DNA of 64,000 nt from SZUA-100 sp965248135 (GTDB taxonomy: Bacteria > Pseudomonadota > Alphaproteobacteria > Rhizobiales > Rhizobiaceae): the NCBI GenBank assembly GCA_965248135.1, contig CBDFIN010000012.1, positions 2,170,001-2,234,000 of the forward strand. Direction: 5' to 3'. Each line of letters begins with the position of its first letter. Positions within the stretch are counted from its first letter, which is position 1. The translations under genes and the position numbers were made by a program. Shown piece by piece: positions 18,801 through 28,922 of this stretch. The notes beneath the pieces were generated by a model. The model did no database searches. It was not told the DNA's origin and saw only the letters and a list, made by a program, of their open reading frames with translations.

Positions 18801-19121
18801 GCCACCACTTGCAGTTCAAATTATCAAAGGGTTCGGGCGACTTGCTCGGACCCTTTGTCGTGATTTCGATCAAAATCGATTCTATTCCCAACAGGATTGC
18901 GCGCTAACTGACCATTATTGTGCCACAGTGTTGATACAACTCAATTAAGTGGGGGATTGTTAACCTTGACGAGCTATTGAAATTCAGTCGTCGTTTGATG
19001 GTGAGCAACTTTCCGTGAGGCAATTGATTGATTGCTTGATGGTGCCTTATTGGAATGTTCGCTAGAACAGGGTCGGTACGACTTGGCCAAATCGGATGAA
19101 TATCAGCCAGCTGGAATGAAT
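18801..19121. other. Intergenic region ldtR-ldtP
   Basis: Contains the ldtR terminator hairpin and then about 260 bases that should include the ldtP promoter and an LdtR operator. I cannot point to a specific operator. An in-frame TTG at 19032 would extend LdtP into this region, but the residues it adds do not look like a signal peptide. Confidence 0.45.
18825..18857 (+). terminator. Hairpin after ldtR
   Basis: CAAAGGGTTCGGGC (18825-18838) pairs with GCTCGGACCCTTTG (18844-18857), allowing G-U pairs, around a 5-base loop. The T-run after it is poor, so termination may be partial. Confidence 0.6.
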
Positions 19122-20396
19122 ATGGGCAATTTAGTCTGCAAATTGAAGAAGTCGCTCTATCGTGGATATTTGGCCACGATGGCCGGTGCCACGATAATCG
19201 CTGGTGCCCACGATTTTGCCATGGCGGAAAGCGCCATTGATGAAATCTTGAAATCATCCCGTCGTGATCAATGGAGCGATCAGTTCGATTCACGCGGCAC
19301 AAAATCAAAGAATGTTGCCTCAACGCGGCCAATTTTTGCGGCGGAGACATTAGCGCATATCGAGACAGCCATTCTCGATTACCGCAATATTGTTGCCGGC
19401 GGTGGCTGGTCTGTGGTGCCGGCGAACCGGAAATTGAAGCTAGGTTCCAATGATCCCAACGTCGTGAGTTTGCGCAAGCGGTTGATGATTTCCGGAGATC
19501 TGACGACCAGGGCGGGTATTTCTAGCCAGTTTGATTCCTATGTTGATACTGCCGTACGACGTTTCCAGCGCCGCCACGGCCTGCCGCCCGACGGTGTGTT
19601 GGGTCGCTTCTCTTTTGCCGCGTTGAATATTCCAGCCGATATCCGGCTTGGCCAATTGGAAACCAATCTGGTGCGGTTGCGCTCGATGTCCGGATTTCTC
19701 GGTGACCGCTATGTCATGGTCAATATTCCCGGTGCCCAGATCGAGGCGGTAGAACTGGGTCGGGTGGCCCAGCGCCATACGGCGATTGTTGGAAAAACCA
19801 GTCGGCAAACTCCGATCCTTAATTCCAAGATTTTTGAACTGAAACTCAATCCATACTGGACCGCGCCGGTGTCGATTGTGCGCAAGGATATTATTCCGGT
19901 GATGCGCAAAAATCCAACCTATCTGACCGATAACAAAATACACGTGTTTCGGAGCGATGGCAGTGAGATTTTGCCAGAGGAAATCGACTGGACCTCTGAT
20001 GAGGCGACCAATTATCGGTTTCGTCAGGAACCGGGTCGTATTAACGCCATGGGCTCGGTGAAGATCAATTTCCCCAATCCCCATTCCGTTTATATGCATG
20101 ATACACCGCAACAGAGCCTGTTCAGCAAACTCTTGCGATTTGAATCGTCCGGCTGCGTGCGGGTGCAGAATGTGCGGGATTTGTTGACCTGGCTGGCCAA
20201 GGACACTGCCGGTTGGTCGCGCCGAAATATCGAACGCACCATCGCCACCGGCGAGCGGGTGGATATCAAACTGGCCACACCGGTGCCAGTCTATTTCACT
20301 TATGTTACTGCCTGGTCGACCGCCGACGGCATCGTCCACTTCCGCGATGACATTTATCGCCGCGATGGTGTCGATGAACTGGCGCTCGGCCAGTAG
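19122..20396 (+). CDS. ldtP: L,D-transpeptidase LdtP (YkuD domain)
   Basis: About 424 aa from the ATG at 19122, 6 bases after CTGGA; ATG 19116 is the alternative. A signal peptide (KKSLYRGYLATMAGATIIAG) is cleaved probably after AMA. A peptidoglycan-binding segment (VSLRKRLMISG to PDGVLGRFSFAALN) lies near residues 110-165, then a YkuD domain with the catalytic motif: His in VYMHDTPQ and Cys in SSGCVRVQN. It forms 3-3 cross-links in peptidoglycan or attaches proteins to it. It lies downstream of its probable regulator LdtR. Confidence 0.9.
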   Translation: MGNLVCKLKKSLYRGYLATMAGATIIAGAHDFAMAESAIDEILKSSRRDQWSDQFDSRGTKSKNVASTRPIFAAETLAHIETAILDYRNIVAGGGWSVVPANRKLKLGSNDPNVVSLRKRLMISGDLTTRAGISSQFDSYVDTAVRRFQRRHGLPPDGVLGRFSFAALNIPADIRLGQLETNLVRLRSMSGFLGDRYVMVNIPGAQIEAVELGRVAQRHTAIVGKTSRQTPILNSKIFELKLNPYWTAPVSIVRKDIIPVMRKNPTYLTDNKIHVFRSDGSEILPEEIDWTSDEATNYRFRQEPGRINAMGSVKINFPNPHSVYMHDTPQQSLFSKLLRFESSGCVRVQNVRDLLTWLAKDTAGWSRRNIERTIATGERVDIKLATPVPVYFTYVTAWSTADGIVHFRDDIYRRDGVDELALGQ

Positions 20397-20444
20397 CCGC
20401 AGCTATTGCGGACACCAACATACGACCCTTGATTGTTCTGAATT

Positions 20445-20462
20445 GCGACGTTTTAGCGTCGC
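20445..20462 (+). terminator. Small hairpin between ldtP and glyA
   Basis: GCGACG and CGTCGC enclose a six-base loop, followed by a T-rich run (GATTTATTTT). A possible intrinsic terminator for ldtP. Confidence 0.4.
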
Positions 20463-20543
20463 GATGATTTATTTTACATTGTCTCTAATTGTGCTACACG
20501 CCGAATTCACACCCCATGTAACAGCCAACTTGGGAACACACAC

Positions 20544-21857
20544 ATGACAACTACAAATTCAGCCGCCGGCGCAGATACCAACGCATTTTTCAGCCGCTCG
20601 CTGGCCGACAGCGATCCACAGATATTTGCAAGCATCCGCGACGAGCTGGGCCGTCAGCAGCACGAAATTGAGCTGATCGCATCGGAAAACATCGTCTCGC
20701 GCGCGGTGCTTGAGGCGCAGGGTTCGATCATGACCAATAAATACGCCGAAGGCTATCCGGGCCGGCGATATTATGGTGGTTGCCAGTTTGTCGATGTGGC
20801 CGAAACACTGGCGATCGAACGGGCCAAACAACTTTTCGGTGCCGGTTTTGCCAATGTGCAGCCAAACTCCGGCAGCCAGATGAACCAGGCGGTTTTTCTG
20901 GCGCTGTTGCAGCCAGGCGACACATTCATGGGACTTGATCTTAATTCGGGAGGTCATTTGACCCACGGATCGCCGGTCAACATGTCGGGCAAGTGGTTTG
21001 ACGTTGTTTCCTATGGCGTACGCCAAGATGACCATCTGCTCGATATGGATGAAGTCGAAAAGAAGGCACAGACGCATCGGCCAAAGCTGATCATTGCCGG
21101 CGGCACCGCCTATTCACGTCAATGGGACTGGGCAAGATTTCGCCAGATTGCCGATTCGATCGATGCCTATCTGATGGTCGATATGGCCCATATTGCCGGT
21201 CTTGTTGCCGGCGGTGCCCACTCATCGCCTGTGCCGCATGGCCATGTGGTCACCACCACTACCCACAAGTCGCTTCGCGGCCCGCGTGGCGGCATAATCC
21301 TGAGCAATGACGAAGCGATTGCCAAGAAAATCAATTCTGCCGTTTTTCCCGGTCTGCAAGGTGGCCCACTTATGCATGTTATTGCCGCCAAGGCGGTCGC
21401 CTTTAAAGAGGCCCTGCAGCCGCAATTCAAGACCTATGCAAACAGGGTCGTGGCCAACGCGCGTGCCCTTGCCAAAAGCCTGCAGGCCAATGGTCTTGAT
21501 ATCGTCTCCGGTGGTACCGACAACCATTTAATGCTGGTTGATTTGCGGCCAAAGAATGCCACAGGCAAGCGCGCCGAGGCGGCCCTTGGGCGCGCCAATA
21601 TCACCTGCAACAAGAATGGTATTCCATTTGATCCAGAAAAGCCGTTTGTCACTTCTGGCGTTCGCCTTGGCACACCGGCTGGCACCACACGCGGTTTCGG
21701 TGAGGCGGAATTTGCTGAAATTGGCAATTTGATCGCCGAGGTGCTGGATGGTTTGAAAGAAGCAAATTCCGATGACGGCAATGGCGCAGTTGAGGCAGCG
21801 GTGAAAAACAAGGTGATTGAATTGACCGGGCGTTTTGCGATCTATCAGAATTCTTAG
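20544..21857 (+). CDS. glyA: Serine hydroxymethyltransferase
   Basis: Interconverts serine and glycine with tetrahydrofolate, supplying one-carbon units. 437 aa, normal length, starting [11 protein letters not shown]. The pyridoxal phosphate lysine lies in [15 protein letters not shown]; other signatures are [10 protein letters not shown] and [13 protein letters not shown]. It begins the run glyA-nrdR-ribD-ribE, all on the plus strand, a common alphaproteobacterial arrangement. Confidence 0.97.
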   Translation: MTTTNSAAGADTNAFFSRSLADSDPQIFASIRDELGRQQHEIELIASENIVSRAVLEAQGSIMTNKYAEGYPGRRYYGGCQFVDVAETLAIERAKQLFGAGFANVQPNSGSQMNQAVFLALLQPGDTFMGLDLNSGGHLTHGSPVNMSGKWFDVVSYGVRQDDHLLDMDEVEKKAQTHRPKLIIAGGTAYSRQWDWARFRQIADSIDAYLMVDMAHIAGLVAGGAHSSPVPHGHVVTTTTHKSLRGPRGGIILSNDEAIAKKINSAVFPGLQGGPLMHVIAAKAVAFKEALQPQFKTYANRVVANARALAKSLQANGLDIVSGGTDNHLMLVDLRPKNATGKRAEAALGRANITCNKNGIPFDPEKPFVTSGVRLGTPAGTTRGFGEAEFAEIGNLIAEVLDGLKEANSDDGNGAVEAAVKNKVIELTGRFAIYQNS

Positions 21858-21900
21858 CAGCGAGTAATACCTTTTGAAAAACGGAAGCCGAGGCTGATTG

Positions 21901-22383
21901 ATGCGATGTCCCTACTGCAATTGCGGCGACACACAGGTCAAGGATTCACGTCCCACCGAGGATAATACAGTGATCCGCCGCCGCAGGGTCTGTTCCGATT
22001 GTGGTGGCAGGTTTACAACGTTCGAGCGAGTGCAACTGCGGGAGCTGACGGTTATTAAGAAATCGGGCCGCCGTGCGCCGTTTGACCGCGACAAACTTGC
22101 CGGTTCGGTGCAGGTGGCCCTGCGCAAGCGCCCGGTTGACCCGGATCGGGTCGAGCGAATGATAACCGGTATAGTTCGTCAGCTTGAAAGCGCCGGAGAT
22201 GCGGATGTAGATTCAGAAAACATCGGCCATCTGGTAATGGAAGGACTGCACGGTTTGGATGATGTGGCATTTGTGAGATTTGCCAGCGTCTACCGGAATT
22301 TCCGCGAGGCCCGTGATTTCGAGGAGTTTCTTGGCGAATTGACGGCCGATGACAGCACCAAAGAAGCCGGTGATGGTGACTAA
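21901..22383 (+). CDS. nrdR: Transcriptional repressor NrdR
   Basis: 160 aa from the ATG at 21901. The zinc ribbon is at the N-terminus ([17 protein letters not shown] and [12 protein letters not shown]), followed by the ATP-cone domain ([16 protein letters not shown]). NrdR senses ATP/dATP and represses ribonucleotide reductase genes. Its 3' end overlaps the proposed ribD start by 35 bases. Confidence 0.96.
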   Translation: MRCPYCNCGDTQVKDSRPTEDNTVIRRRRVCSDCGGRFTTFERVQLRELTVIKKSGRRAPFDRDKLAGSVQVALRKRPVDPDRVERMITGIVRQLESAGDADVDSENIGHLVMEGLHGLDDVAFVRFASVYRNFREARDFEEFLGELTADDSTKEAGDGD

Positions 22384-23482
22384 CAAGACCCATGAACGCC
22401 ACATGGCGGCGGCCATTCGCCTGGCAAGACGAAATTTGTCGCGTACCGGGGTTAATCCATCCGTCGGCACGATAATCGTCAAATCGGATGGTGATAGCAC
22501 GGTAATTGTCGGGCGTGGCGTAACCGCTCTTGGCGGCAGGCCACATGCCGAACCGGTGGCACTTAGCCAGGCTGCAGATTTGGCCAAAGGCGCCACCGCT
22601 TATGTGACGCTTGAACCCTGCGCCCACCACGGCGCGACGCCCTCATGTGCGCAATTGTTGATTGATGCCGGTGTGAGCCAGGTTATCACCGGCTGGCTGG
22701 ACCCCGATGCGCGGGTCGATGGCAGGGGGCATGAAATGTTGCGTCAGGCCGGCATCGAAGTGATTGCCGGCGTGTTGCCACAAAGGGCGCGGCAAGGCCT
22801 TGCCGGCTATCTTTCGAGAAAACAAAAAAACCGGCCCTATGTGACGGTAAAACTTGCGGTTTCCAGTGACGGTATGATCGGTGCAAAGGGCAGGGGGCAG
22901 GTGCCGATAACCGGTGAAATCGCCAAAAGGCAAGTCCATATGATGCGGGCCGCCAACGACGCGATACTGGTGGGTGCGGTTACTGCGAGAGATGACGATC
23001 CCGAACTGACCTGCCGCTTGCCGGACCTTCAATCTCGCTCGCCACATCGCTTTGTGCTCGACCCGTCCGCTTCTATTGCGGTTCAAAGCCGCCTGATGCA
23101 AACCCTTTCAATTGCCGCATTATCGGTGGTAACTGCGCCTGCTGCACCGGAAGAAAACATCGCCGCATTGAAACTACAAGGCGCATCGATATTTGCCGGT
23201 GAACTTGTCGATGGTCGCATTGCACTACCTGAACTGCTCGATGATATGGCGGCAACCGGAATATCCTCTTTATTTGTCGAGGGCGGCGCGTTGACCGTTC
23301 AGTCTTTTCTGGATGACGGACTGGTCGACGAGATCGCTTTATTTACCGGATCGGGCACCATTGGCGCTGATGGTATTCGCTCACCCTTCACCAATCAAAC
23401 CATGCCTAAAGGATTCGCGCTTGCAAGGCATGAGGAATTCGCCGATGACCAACTGGATGTTTTTGTCAGGGAGCAGGCCTAA
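22349..23482 (+). CDS. ribD: Bifunctional riboflavin biosynthesis deaminase/reductase
   Basis: 377 aa. The N-terminal deaminase has zinc ligands in [10 protein letters not shown] and [11 protein letters not shown] (residues about 65-95); the C-terminal reductase begins near [19 protein letters not shown]. It carries out the deamination and side-chain reduction steps before lumazine formation. ATG 22349 overlaps nrdR; ATG 22373 is a tighter alternative, while 22403 would cut close to the domain. The stop overlaps the ribE start (TAATG). Confidence 0.95.
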   Translation: MTAPKKPVMVTNKTHERHMAAAIRLARRNLSRTGVNPSVGTIIVKSDGDSTVIVGRGVTALGGRPHAEPVALSQAADLAKGATAYVTLEPCAHHGATPSCAQLLIDAGVSQVITGWLDPDARVDGRGHEMLRQAGIEVIAGVLPQRARQGLAGYLSRKQKNRPYVTVKLAVSSDGMIGAKGRGQVPITGEIAKRQVHMMRAANDAILVGAVTARDDDPELTCRLPDLQSRSPHRFVLDPSASIAVQSRLMQTLSIAALSVVTAPAAPEENIAALKLQGASIFAGELVDGRIALPELLDDMAATGISSLFVEGGALTVQSFLDDGLVDEIALFTGSGTIGADGIRSPFTNQTMPKGFALARHEEFADDQLDVFVREQA

Positions 23483-24093
23483 TGTTTACCGGTATTGTCA
23501 GCGATATTGGTGTTATCGACGAAATCACGCCGCTGGATGAGGGTGTCAGGCTTCGCGTTGAATCCAGTTACGATCACCAATCCATCAATATCGGCGCTTC
23601 GATTGCCCATGCAGGTGTGTGTTTGACGGTGGTTGCCAAGCCGGAACAAGGTTCGAACGCCAATTGGTTTGAGGTTGAGGGCTGGGAGGAGGCGCTACGG
23701 TTGACAACGCTGGGAACCATCAAACCGGGCGATCGGGTCAATCTTGAACGACCGCTCAAGGTCGGGGACGAACTTGGTGGTCATATTGTGTCCGGTCATG
23801 TCGACGGAATGGCGATGATCACCGCAGTTGACGAGGAAGGCGAGGCCGTCCGCTTCACCATTGAAGCGCCCCGGGAACTGGCCCGGTTTATCGCTGCCAA
23901 GGGCTCCCTAACGCTTGATGGAACCTCATTGACGGTCAATGGCGTCAGCGGCAATTGCTTCGATGTCCTGTTGATTCGCCACACGCTGGAAGTCACCACC
24001 TGGGGCGAAAGGGCGGTCGGTGATATGGTCAATATCGAAATTGATACCATGGCGCGATACGCAGCGCGGCTGGCAGAAACAGAACCCGGCTAA
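23482..24093 (+). CDS. ribE: Riboflavin synthase, alpha subunit
   Basis: 203 aa, starting [13 protein letters not shown], the classical N-terminus of the enzyme. Two repeated lumazine-binding halves are visible; the start of the second is near GDELGGHIVSGHVDG. It dismutates 6,7-dimethyl-8-ribityllumazine to riboflavin. Translationally coupled to ribD. Its partner ribH lies 7 kb away at 31585. Convergent with glpX with 3 bases between the stops. Confidence 0.96.
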   Translation: MFTGIVSDIGVIDEITPLDEGVRLRVESSYDHQSINIGASIAHAGVCLTVVAKPEQGSNANWFEVEGWEEALRLTTLGTIKPGDRVNLERPLKVGDELGGHIVSGHVDGMAMITAVDEEGEAVRFTIEAPRELARFIAAKGSLTLDGTSLTVNGVSGNCFDVLLIRHTLEVTTWGERAVGDMVNIEIDTMARYAARLAETEPG

Positions 24094-24096
24094 TTC

Positions 24097-25086
24097 TCAA
24101 ACAAACTTTGCCATATTTTGATGCCGGGCCTTGATCTCGCGGACAGTACCCGAGGAAGAGCGCATGACAATGGAATGGGTTCTGATTTCATTGTTGTAGA
24201 ACTTGACGCCTGAGAGCAGATTGCCATCGGTGACCCCGGTTGCCGCAAACAACACGTCACCCTTGGCCATGTCTTCAGCGGTATAAATTCTGTTGGGGTC
24301 TTTGACACCCATGGTCGCGGCCCGTTCGCGTTTTTCAGGTGTGTCGAGCAAGAGCTTGCCCTGCATCTGACCGCCGATACAACGTAACGCCGCCGCAGCC
24401 AATACGCCCTCCGGCGCGCCGCCGGAACCAAGATAAATATCGATGCCGGTTTCTTCCGGGTCGGTTGTATGGATGACACCGGCCACATCACCATCGCCAA
24501 TGAGCCGGATGGCAGCGCCGGTTTCCCGCACCTGTTCGATCAGTTTGGTGTGGCGTGGGCGATCAAGTATGCAGGTGGCGATTTCGGTAATATCGACGCC
24601 CTTTTCGCGGGCCAACGCGGAAAGGTTGGATTCAACCGATGCGCTGATATCGATAAGACCGGAAGGATAACCAGGCCCAATGGCGATTTTTTCCATATAA
24701 ACGTCAGGCGCATAAAGCAAATTGCCACGCTCGGCTATGGCGATAACAGCCAGCGAGTTCGGCAGGTTTTTGGCGCATATTGTCGTGCCCTCAAGCGGGT
24801 CGAGAGCGATGTCCACTTCCGCCCCTTCGCCCAAACCGACTTTCTCGCCGATATATAGCATCGGTGCCTCGTCGCGCTCACCCTCGCCGATAACAACCCG
24901 TCCCTTGATCGCAAGCCGGTTAAGCTCGCGCCGCATGGCGTCCACCGCAACCTGATCGGCGGCCATTTCGTCTCCCTTGCCGCGCAGCCGGCCTGCGGCC
25001 ACAGCCGCCGCCTCCGCGACCCGCACAAGTTCAAGTGTCAAAATACGATCTATTACATTTGCAGAGCCGGATTGCTGGGAGGCCAT
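24097..25086 (-). CDS. glpX: Class II fructose-1,6-bisphosphatase
   Basis: 329 aa. Metal and phosphate sites are seen in VVIGEGERDEAPMLYIGEKV and ALDPLEGTTICAKN, and GSGGAPEGVLAAAALR is a further signature. It removes phosphate from fructose-1,6-bisphosphate (some homologues also act on sedoheptulose bisphosphate) in gluconeogenesis. It is the third gene of a minus-strand series aminotransferase-hom-glpX. RecJ, often next in related genomes, is not here. Confidence 0.95.
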   Translation of the reverse strand: MASQQSGSANVIDRILTLELVRVAEAAAVAAGRLRGKGDEMAADQVAVDAMRRELNRLAIKGRVVIGEGERDEAPMLYIGEKVGLGEGAEVDIALDPLEGTTICAKNLPNSLAVIAIAERGNLLYAPDVYMEKIAIGPGYPSGLIDISASVESNLSALAREKGVDITEIATCILDRPRHTKLIEQVRETGAAIRLIGDGDVAGVIHTTDPEETGIDIYLGSGGAPEGVLAAAALRCIGGQMQGKLLLDTPEKRERAATMGVKDPNRIYTAEDMAKGDVLFAATGVTDGNLLSGVKFYNNEIRTHSIVMRSSSGTVREIKARHQNMAKFV

Positions 25087-25324
25087 GAAATCTCCTGTGA
25101 TTCGAGAAAGGCTATCTCTATTTCACAGATGTTATACAGAAAGACAAAAGTTGTGGGGATTTTTCTGTTGTTTTTTGCCCGTTTGATCTTGCCTGTTGGC
25201 GGCTGAGAGTGGAGGCGGCAGTTTCTAACCTGCGCGATGAGGTTGCACACCGGTATCAATCTTCGCCTTAATGCGGTCAATCCCGAGATCGGGAAAAGCC
25301 AAAGGTGGCGAAAAAAGCCATTTC

Positions 25325-26653
25325 CTACACCATCTCCTCAATGCGGATCATTTGTGGTTCGGCGGCCATATAGCCATCCGAAGAAATGGCCGAGAGCGCC
25401 TCGCGGATTTGCAGTTCATGGGTTTCGTGAGTGATCAAAATGATAGTTTGAGCATCTTCGTCTTTGTTGACCACCGCCGAACGTGGTTTGTTGCGTCGCT
25501 GGACGATGGAGGCCAGCGAAATATCCTGTTCTGACATGCGCGTGGCAATTGCCGCCATGGCACCGGCGCGGTCGTAGACGGAAAGGCGAATGAAATAGCC
25601 GCCTTCGTGCTGGCGCATTTTGGCCCGCTTATATGGTTGCAGCAGCGCTGCCGGCTTGCCAAATACAGGTCCATGCTGATAGCCGGGCCGGCTTTTTGCA
25701 ATATCGGTAATATCGGCCAACACTGCCGAAGCCGTGGCGCTGCCACCTGCACCGGCTCCCGTCATCATCAAGGTGCCGACGATATCGCCGTCAATTGCCA
25801 CCGCATTGATCACGCCGGCTACCTGCGCGATTGGCGAAGACAGCGGCACCATTGTCGGATGAACGCGCGATTCAACTCCGCTATCGGTCATCTGTGCTAC
25901 ACCTAGCAGCTTGATGCGGTAGCCGAGGTCTTTGGCAGCGACAATGTCTTCGGGGGTGATTTTGGTGATGCCTTCAATATAGATTTCGTCGGCCGCAATT
26001 TCTGTACCGAAGGAAAGACTTGCCAGGATTGCCAGCTTGTGGGCGGTATCGTCGCCATCGATATCGAAGGCCGGGTCAGCCTCGGCATAGCCAAGCCGTT
26101 GTGCATCGGCCAGGCACTCGTCGAAGGAAAGACCCTCGTCTTCCATTCTGGTGAGCATGTAATTACAGGTGCCATTCATGATGCCATAAACGCGGTTGAT
26201 ATTGTTGCTGGTCATCGATTCACGCATCGCCTTTATGACCGGGATACCACCAGCTACCGCCGCCTCATAGTTTAACAATACGTGGTTTTCTTCTGCCAGG
26301 CGGGCCAATTCAACACCGTGTTTGGCAAGCAATGCCTTGTTGGCAGTGACCACGTGTTTGCCGGATGAAAGCGCGGTGCGAACCGATTGCAGTGCCGGGC
26401 CGTCTTCACCACCCATCAACTCGACAAAGACGTCGATATCGGAGCCGGCCAGCGCCACCGGATCATCAAACCAATGTGCACCTGTAAGATCAACTCTGCG
26501 TTCCTTTTGCTTATCACGGGCGCAAACGCTGTCAACGGTGATGGCTCTGCCGCAGCGCTCGGCCAGCACGTTACCTTTGGCGTGAAGAATGCGAATGAGC
26601 TCTGCGCCAACCGTGCCCAGCCCGGCCACAGCTAATTTCAAGGGTTTATTCAT
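25325..26653 (-). CDS. hom: Homoserine dehydrogenase
   Basis: Reduces aspartate semialdehyde to homoserine, the branch point to threonine and methionine. 442 aa from the ATG at 26653 (MNKPLKLAVAGLGTVGAEL), giving the NAD(P)-binding glycine-rich motif at once. The substrate domain includes YGIMNGTCNYMLTRME and GYAEADPAFDIDG. A C-terminal ACT domain starts near YFIRLSVYDRAGAMAAIA and suggests threonine feedback. Starts 45 bases after the stop of the upstream aminotransferase. Confidence 0.96.
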   Translation of the reverse strand: MNKPLKLAVAGLGTVGAELIRILHAKGNVLAERCGRAITVDSVCARDKQKERRVDLTGAHWFDDPVALAGSDIDVFVELMGGEDGPALQSVRTALSSGKHVVTANKALLAKHGVELARLAEENHVLLNYEAAVAGGIPVIKAMRESMTSNNINRVYGIMNGTCNYMLTRMEDEGLSFDECLADAQRLGYAEADPAFDIDGDDTAHKLAILASLSFGTEIAADEIYIEGITKITPEDIVAAKDLGYRIKLLGVAQMTDSGVESRVHPTMVPLSSPIAQVAGVINAVAIDGDIVGTLMMTGAGAGGSATASAVLADITDIAKSRPGYQHGPVFGKPAALLQPYKRAKMRQHEGGYFIRLSVYDRAGAMAAIATRMSEQDISLASIVQRRNKPRSAVVNKDEDAQTIILITHETHELQIREALSAISSDGYMAAEPQMIRIEEMV

Positions 26654-26698
26654 TGTCGATTTCCGGCGATCAAGTTGTTCGCCGGTGGTCAAAAAGAA

Positions 26699-27916
26699 TT
26701 ACCGGCGTGCTGTGAATGGAACCACGTTGTGCAATGTTTCATCACCACTTTCAAGGAACTTGCGCAGGTTACGCGCCGCCTGACGGATACGTTGGCGATT
26801 TTCCACCAAAGCAATGCGCACATGATCGTCACCATATTCACCAAAGCCGACGCCGGGAGAAACGGCAACCTCGGCCTCCTCGATCAGCAGCTTGGAAAAT
26901 TCCAGTGATCCAAGAGCCTTAAACCTCTCCGGAATAGGCGCCCAGGCGAACATTGTCGCAGGTGGTGGCGGCACATTCCAACCCGCCTTTGCAAAAGTCT
27001 CGACCATAACATCGCGGCGCTCGCGATAGGTCTCGCGGGCCGCTTCGATATATTTATCAGAACCGTTAAGTGCTGCGGCAGCGGCCACCTGGATCGGGGT
27101 GAATGCGCCATAGTCGAGATAGGACTTTACCCTGGTCAATGCCGAAATCAGCCGTTCATTGCCGACCGCGAATCCCATCCGCCAGCCCGGCATCGAATAG
27201 GTTTTGGACATCGACGTGAACTCCACGGCAATATCCATCGCACCAGGCACCTGCAACAGCGAAGGCGGTGGATTACCATCAAAATAGATTTCCGAATAGG
27301 CAAGATCGGATAGCAGAATAATGTCATGCTTTTTGGCGTAAGCGACGACTTCCTTGTAGAAGTCGAGGGTTGCAAGTTTGGCGGTCGGGTTCGACGGGTA
27401 ATTAAGAATAAGCGCTGTCGGCTTTGGCGTCGAATGGCGTACCGCCCGGTCAATGTGACCAAAGAAATCATCGTCGGGATCGGCGGGAACCGAGCGAATC
27501 ACACCGCCGGACATGATGAAACCGAACGAATGGATTGGATAGGTCGGATTTGGCACCAGCACGATGTCACCGGGCGCGGTGATTGCCTGCGCCATATTGG
27601 CAAAACCTTCCTTCGAACCGAGCGTTGCAACAATCTGGCTATCGGGATCAAGCTTTACTCCGAAACGGCGTTGATAATAATTGGCCTGCGCCCGGCGGAG
27701 GCCGGGTATACCCTTGGACGATGAATAGCGGTGGGTGCGCGGGTCTTGAACCGCCTCGCACATTTTGTCGACGATGATTTGGGGCGTTGGCAGGTCTGGA
27801 TTGCCCATGCCAAGGTCAATTATGTCGCGGCCCTTGGCCCGGGCACTAGCCTTTAGCCGATTGACCTGTTCGAAAACATAAGGTGGCAGACGGCGTATTT
27901 TGTGAAATTCCTGCAT
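26699..27916 (-). CDS. Class I/II aminotransferase, AlaC/LL-DAP-aminotransferase type
   Basis: 405 aa from the ATG at 27916 (MQEFHKIRRLPPYVF); the ATG at 27928 is an alternative. The PLP lysine is in SMSKTYSMPGWRMGF, and NPSNPTA is the cofactor-phosphate loop (YPSNPTAKLA). N-terminus RRLPPYVFEQVNRLKA is typical of AlaC-like transaminases often labelled LL-diaminopimelate aminotransferase. The likely role is alanine synthesis from pyruvate, with substrate uncertain. It precedes hom on the same strand, as in other Rhizobiales. Confidence 0.9.
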   Translation of the reverse strand: MQEFHKIRRLPPYVFEQVNRLKASARAKGRDIIDLGMGNPDLPTPQIIVDKMCEAVQDPRTHRYSSSKGIPGLRRAQANYYQRRFGVKLDPDSQIVATLGSKEGFANMAQAITAPGDIVLVPNPTYPIHSFGFIMSGGVIRSVPADPDDDFFGHIDRAVRHSTPKPTALILNYPSNPTAKLATLDFYKEVVAYAKKHDIILLSDLAYSEIYFDGNPPPSLLQVPGAMDIAVEFTSMSKTYSMPGWRMGFAVGNERLISALTRVKSYLDYGAFTPIQVAAAAALNGSDKYIEAARETYRERRDVMVETFAKAGWNVPPPPATMFAWAPIPERFKALGSLEFSKLLIEEAEVAVSPGVGFGEYGDDHVRIALVENRQRIRQAARNLRKFLESGDETLHNVVPFTARR

Positions 27917-28115
27917 GGGTATTCTCATTTCCAGCCATTGAACGCAATAATTATCGATAATTTTGCATAATACCAACAATCATTGCGTCAAAACTTTGCG
28001 CAAGATGCTTATTTGCAATAATTATCACAAATAGTTTTGTATAAAAAGCACGAATTGCGATCAATACAAAACTCCGCAATGCCTGATCTATGGCCAAATG
28101 AAGTCAATTTGGACC

Positions 28116-28616
28116 CTACTCCGAAGAATTTTCGATTTTTTTCAATGCCTGTTTGCCGTGGGTGCGGGCCTTTTTGCGCAAGGCTTCCAGTTCCTTTTGG
28201 TAGTCGCTCAAAGATTCACCCTCGCCCTTTTGCGCATTTTCCTTGCCCTTGTTCAACAATTCACTGCGAATTTCATCGGCTTTCGCTTTGGATAGCTGGT
28301 TGGTTTCGGCAATTGGCATATGGCCAATCTTCGGGTAATCGCCCGATTTGTCAGCAGCTACCTGCTCTCGTTGATACCTGGCTTGCTCGGGAGGGGGCGC
28401 TGTCGTAAATGTCAAGGCGTCTTCGGCAGATTGATCGGTACTGGCCGGCGGTTCTGGTGCTGTCGCGGTTGCAGGCGGCGTAATTGGCCTTGGCGCGTCT
28501 AGCCCAAGATTGCCCGGCAGACCGGTCTGACACCCCGTCATCGCGGTTGCGAGCAACATCAGCACAATGCCACATGCGACCGGTATGGGAAGCGGTAATT
28601 TTTTTGGTTTTGGCAT
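28116..28616 (-). CDS. Lipoprotein of unknown function
   Basis: 166 aa from the ATG at 28616 (MPKPKKLPLPIPVACG). The signal peptide ends in a lipobox ATAMTGC. Then comes a Pro/Ala/Thr-rich linker (residues 35-70) and a charged, probably coiled-coil C-terminus (SKAKADEIRSELLNKGKENA to the end, rich in Lys and Glu). No family recognised. It is divergent from the tartrate-dehydrogenase-like gene. Confidence 0.7.
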   Translation of the reverse strand: MPKPKKLPLPIPVACGIVLMLLATAMTGCQTGLPGNLGLDAPRPITPPATATAPEPPASTDQSAEDALTFTTAPPPEQARYQREQVAADKSGDYPKIGHMPIAETNQLSKAKADEIRSELLNKGKENAQKGEGESLSDYQKELEALRKKARTHGKQALKKIENSSE

Positions 28617-28922
28617 TGTGATCAAAATGCAGGGCGGTTGATATAGCATCGTTGGAACTGGTGATACCGATATGCGGGGAAACTAGCGCCAAAATATGAC
28701 GATGACAAAGAAATATCCACTGAAAACACGGTGTTGGAGGGAAAACAAAACGGTACCGTCGTGGCAGTGAGCTGCCGGTCCGCTTGGATACATCATCCAG
28801 TAATATCAAGTTCCATTGGTATAATATCACAGACTTGTCGATCTTGATTTATTTGCCGCCACTATCATTCTGTCTTACCATCGGTACGGATTTCATTCCT
28901 TCTCCATTCCCCATGAGGCTAC
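28617..28922. other. Divergent intergenic region lipoprotein / dehydrogenase
   Basis: About 300 bases without a gene. It carries an extended -10-type promoter for the plus-strand dehydrogenase (28817-28825) and must also hold the promoter of the minus-strand lipoprotein, which I could not localise. Confidence 0.5.
28817..28825 (+). promoter_or_regulatory. Extended -10 promoter element
   Basis: TGGTATAAT matches an extended -10 element (TGnTATAAT). No good -35 is found 17 bases upstream, as is usual for this class. It would start transcription about 90 bases before the tartrate-dehydrogenase-like gene. Confidence 0.4.
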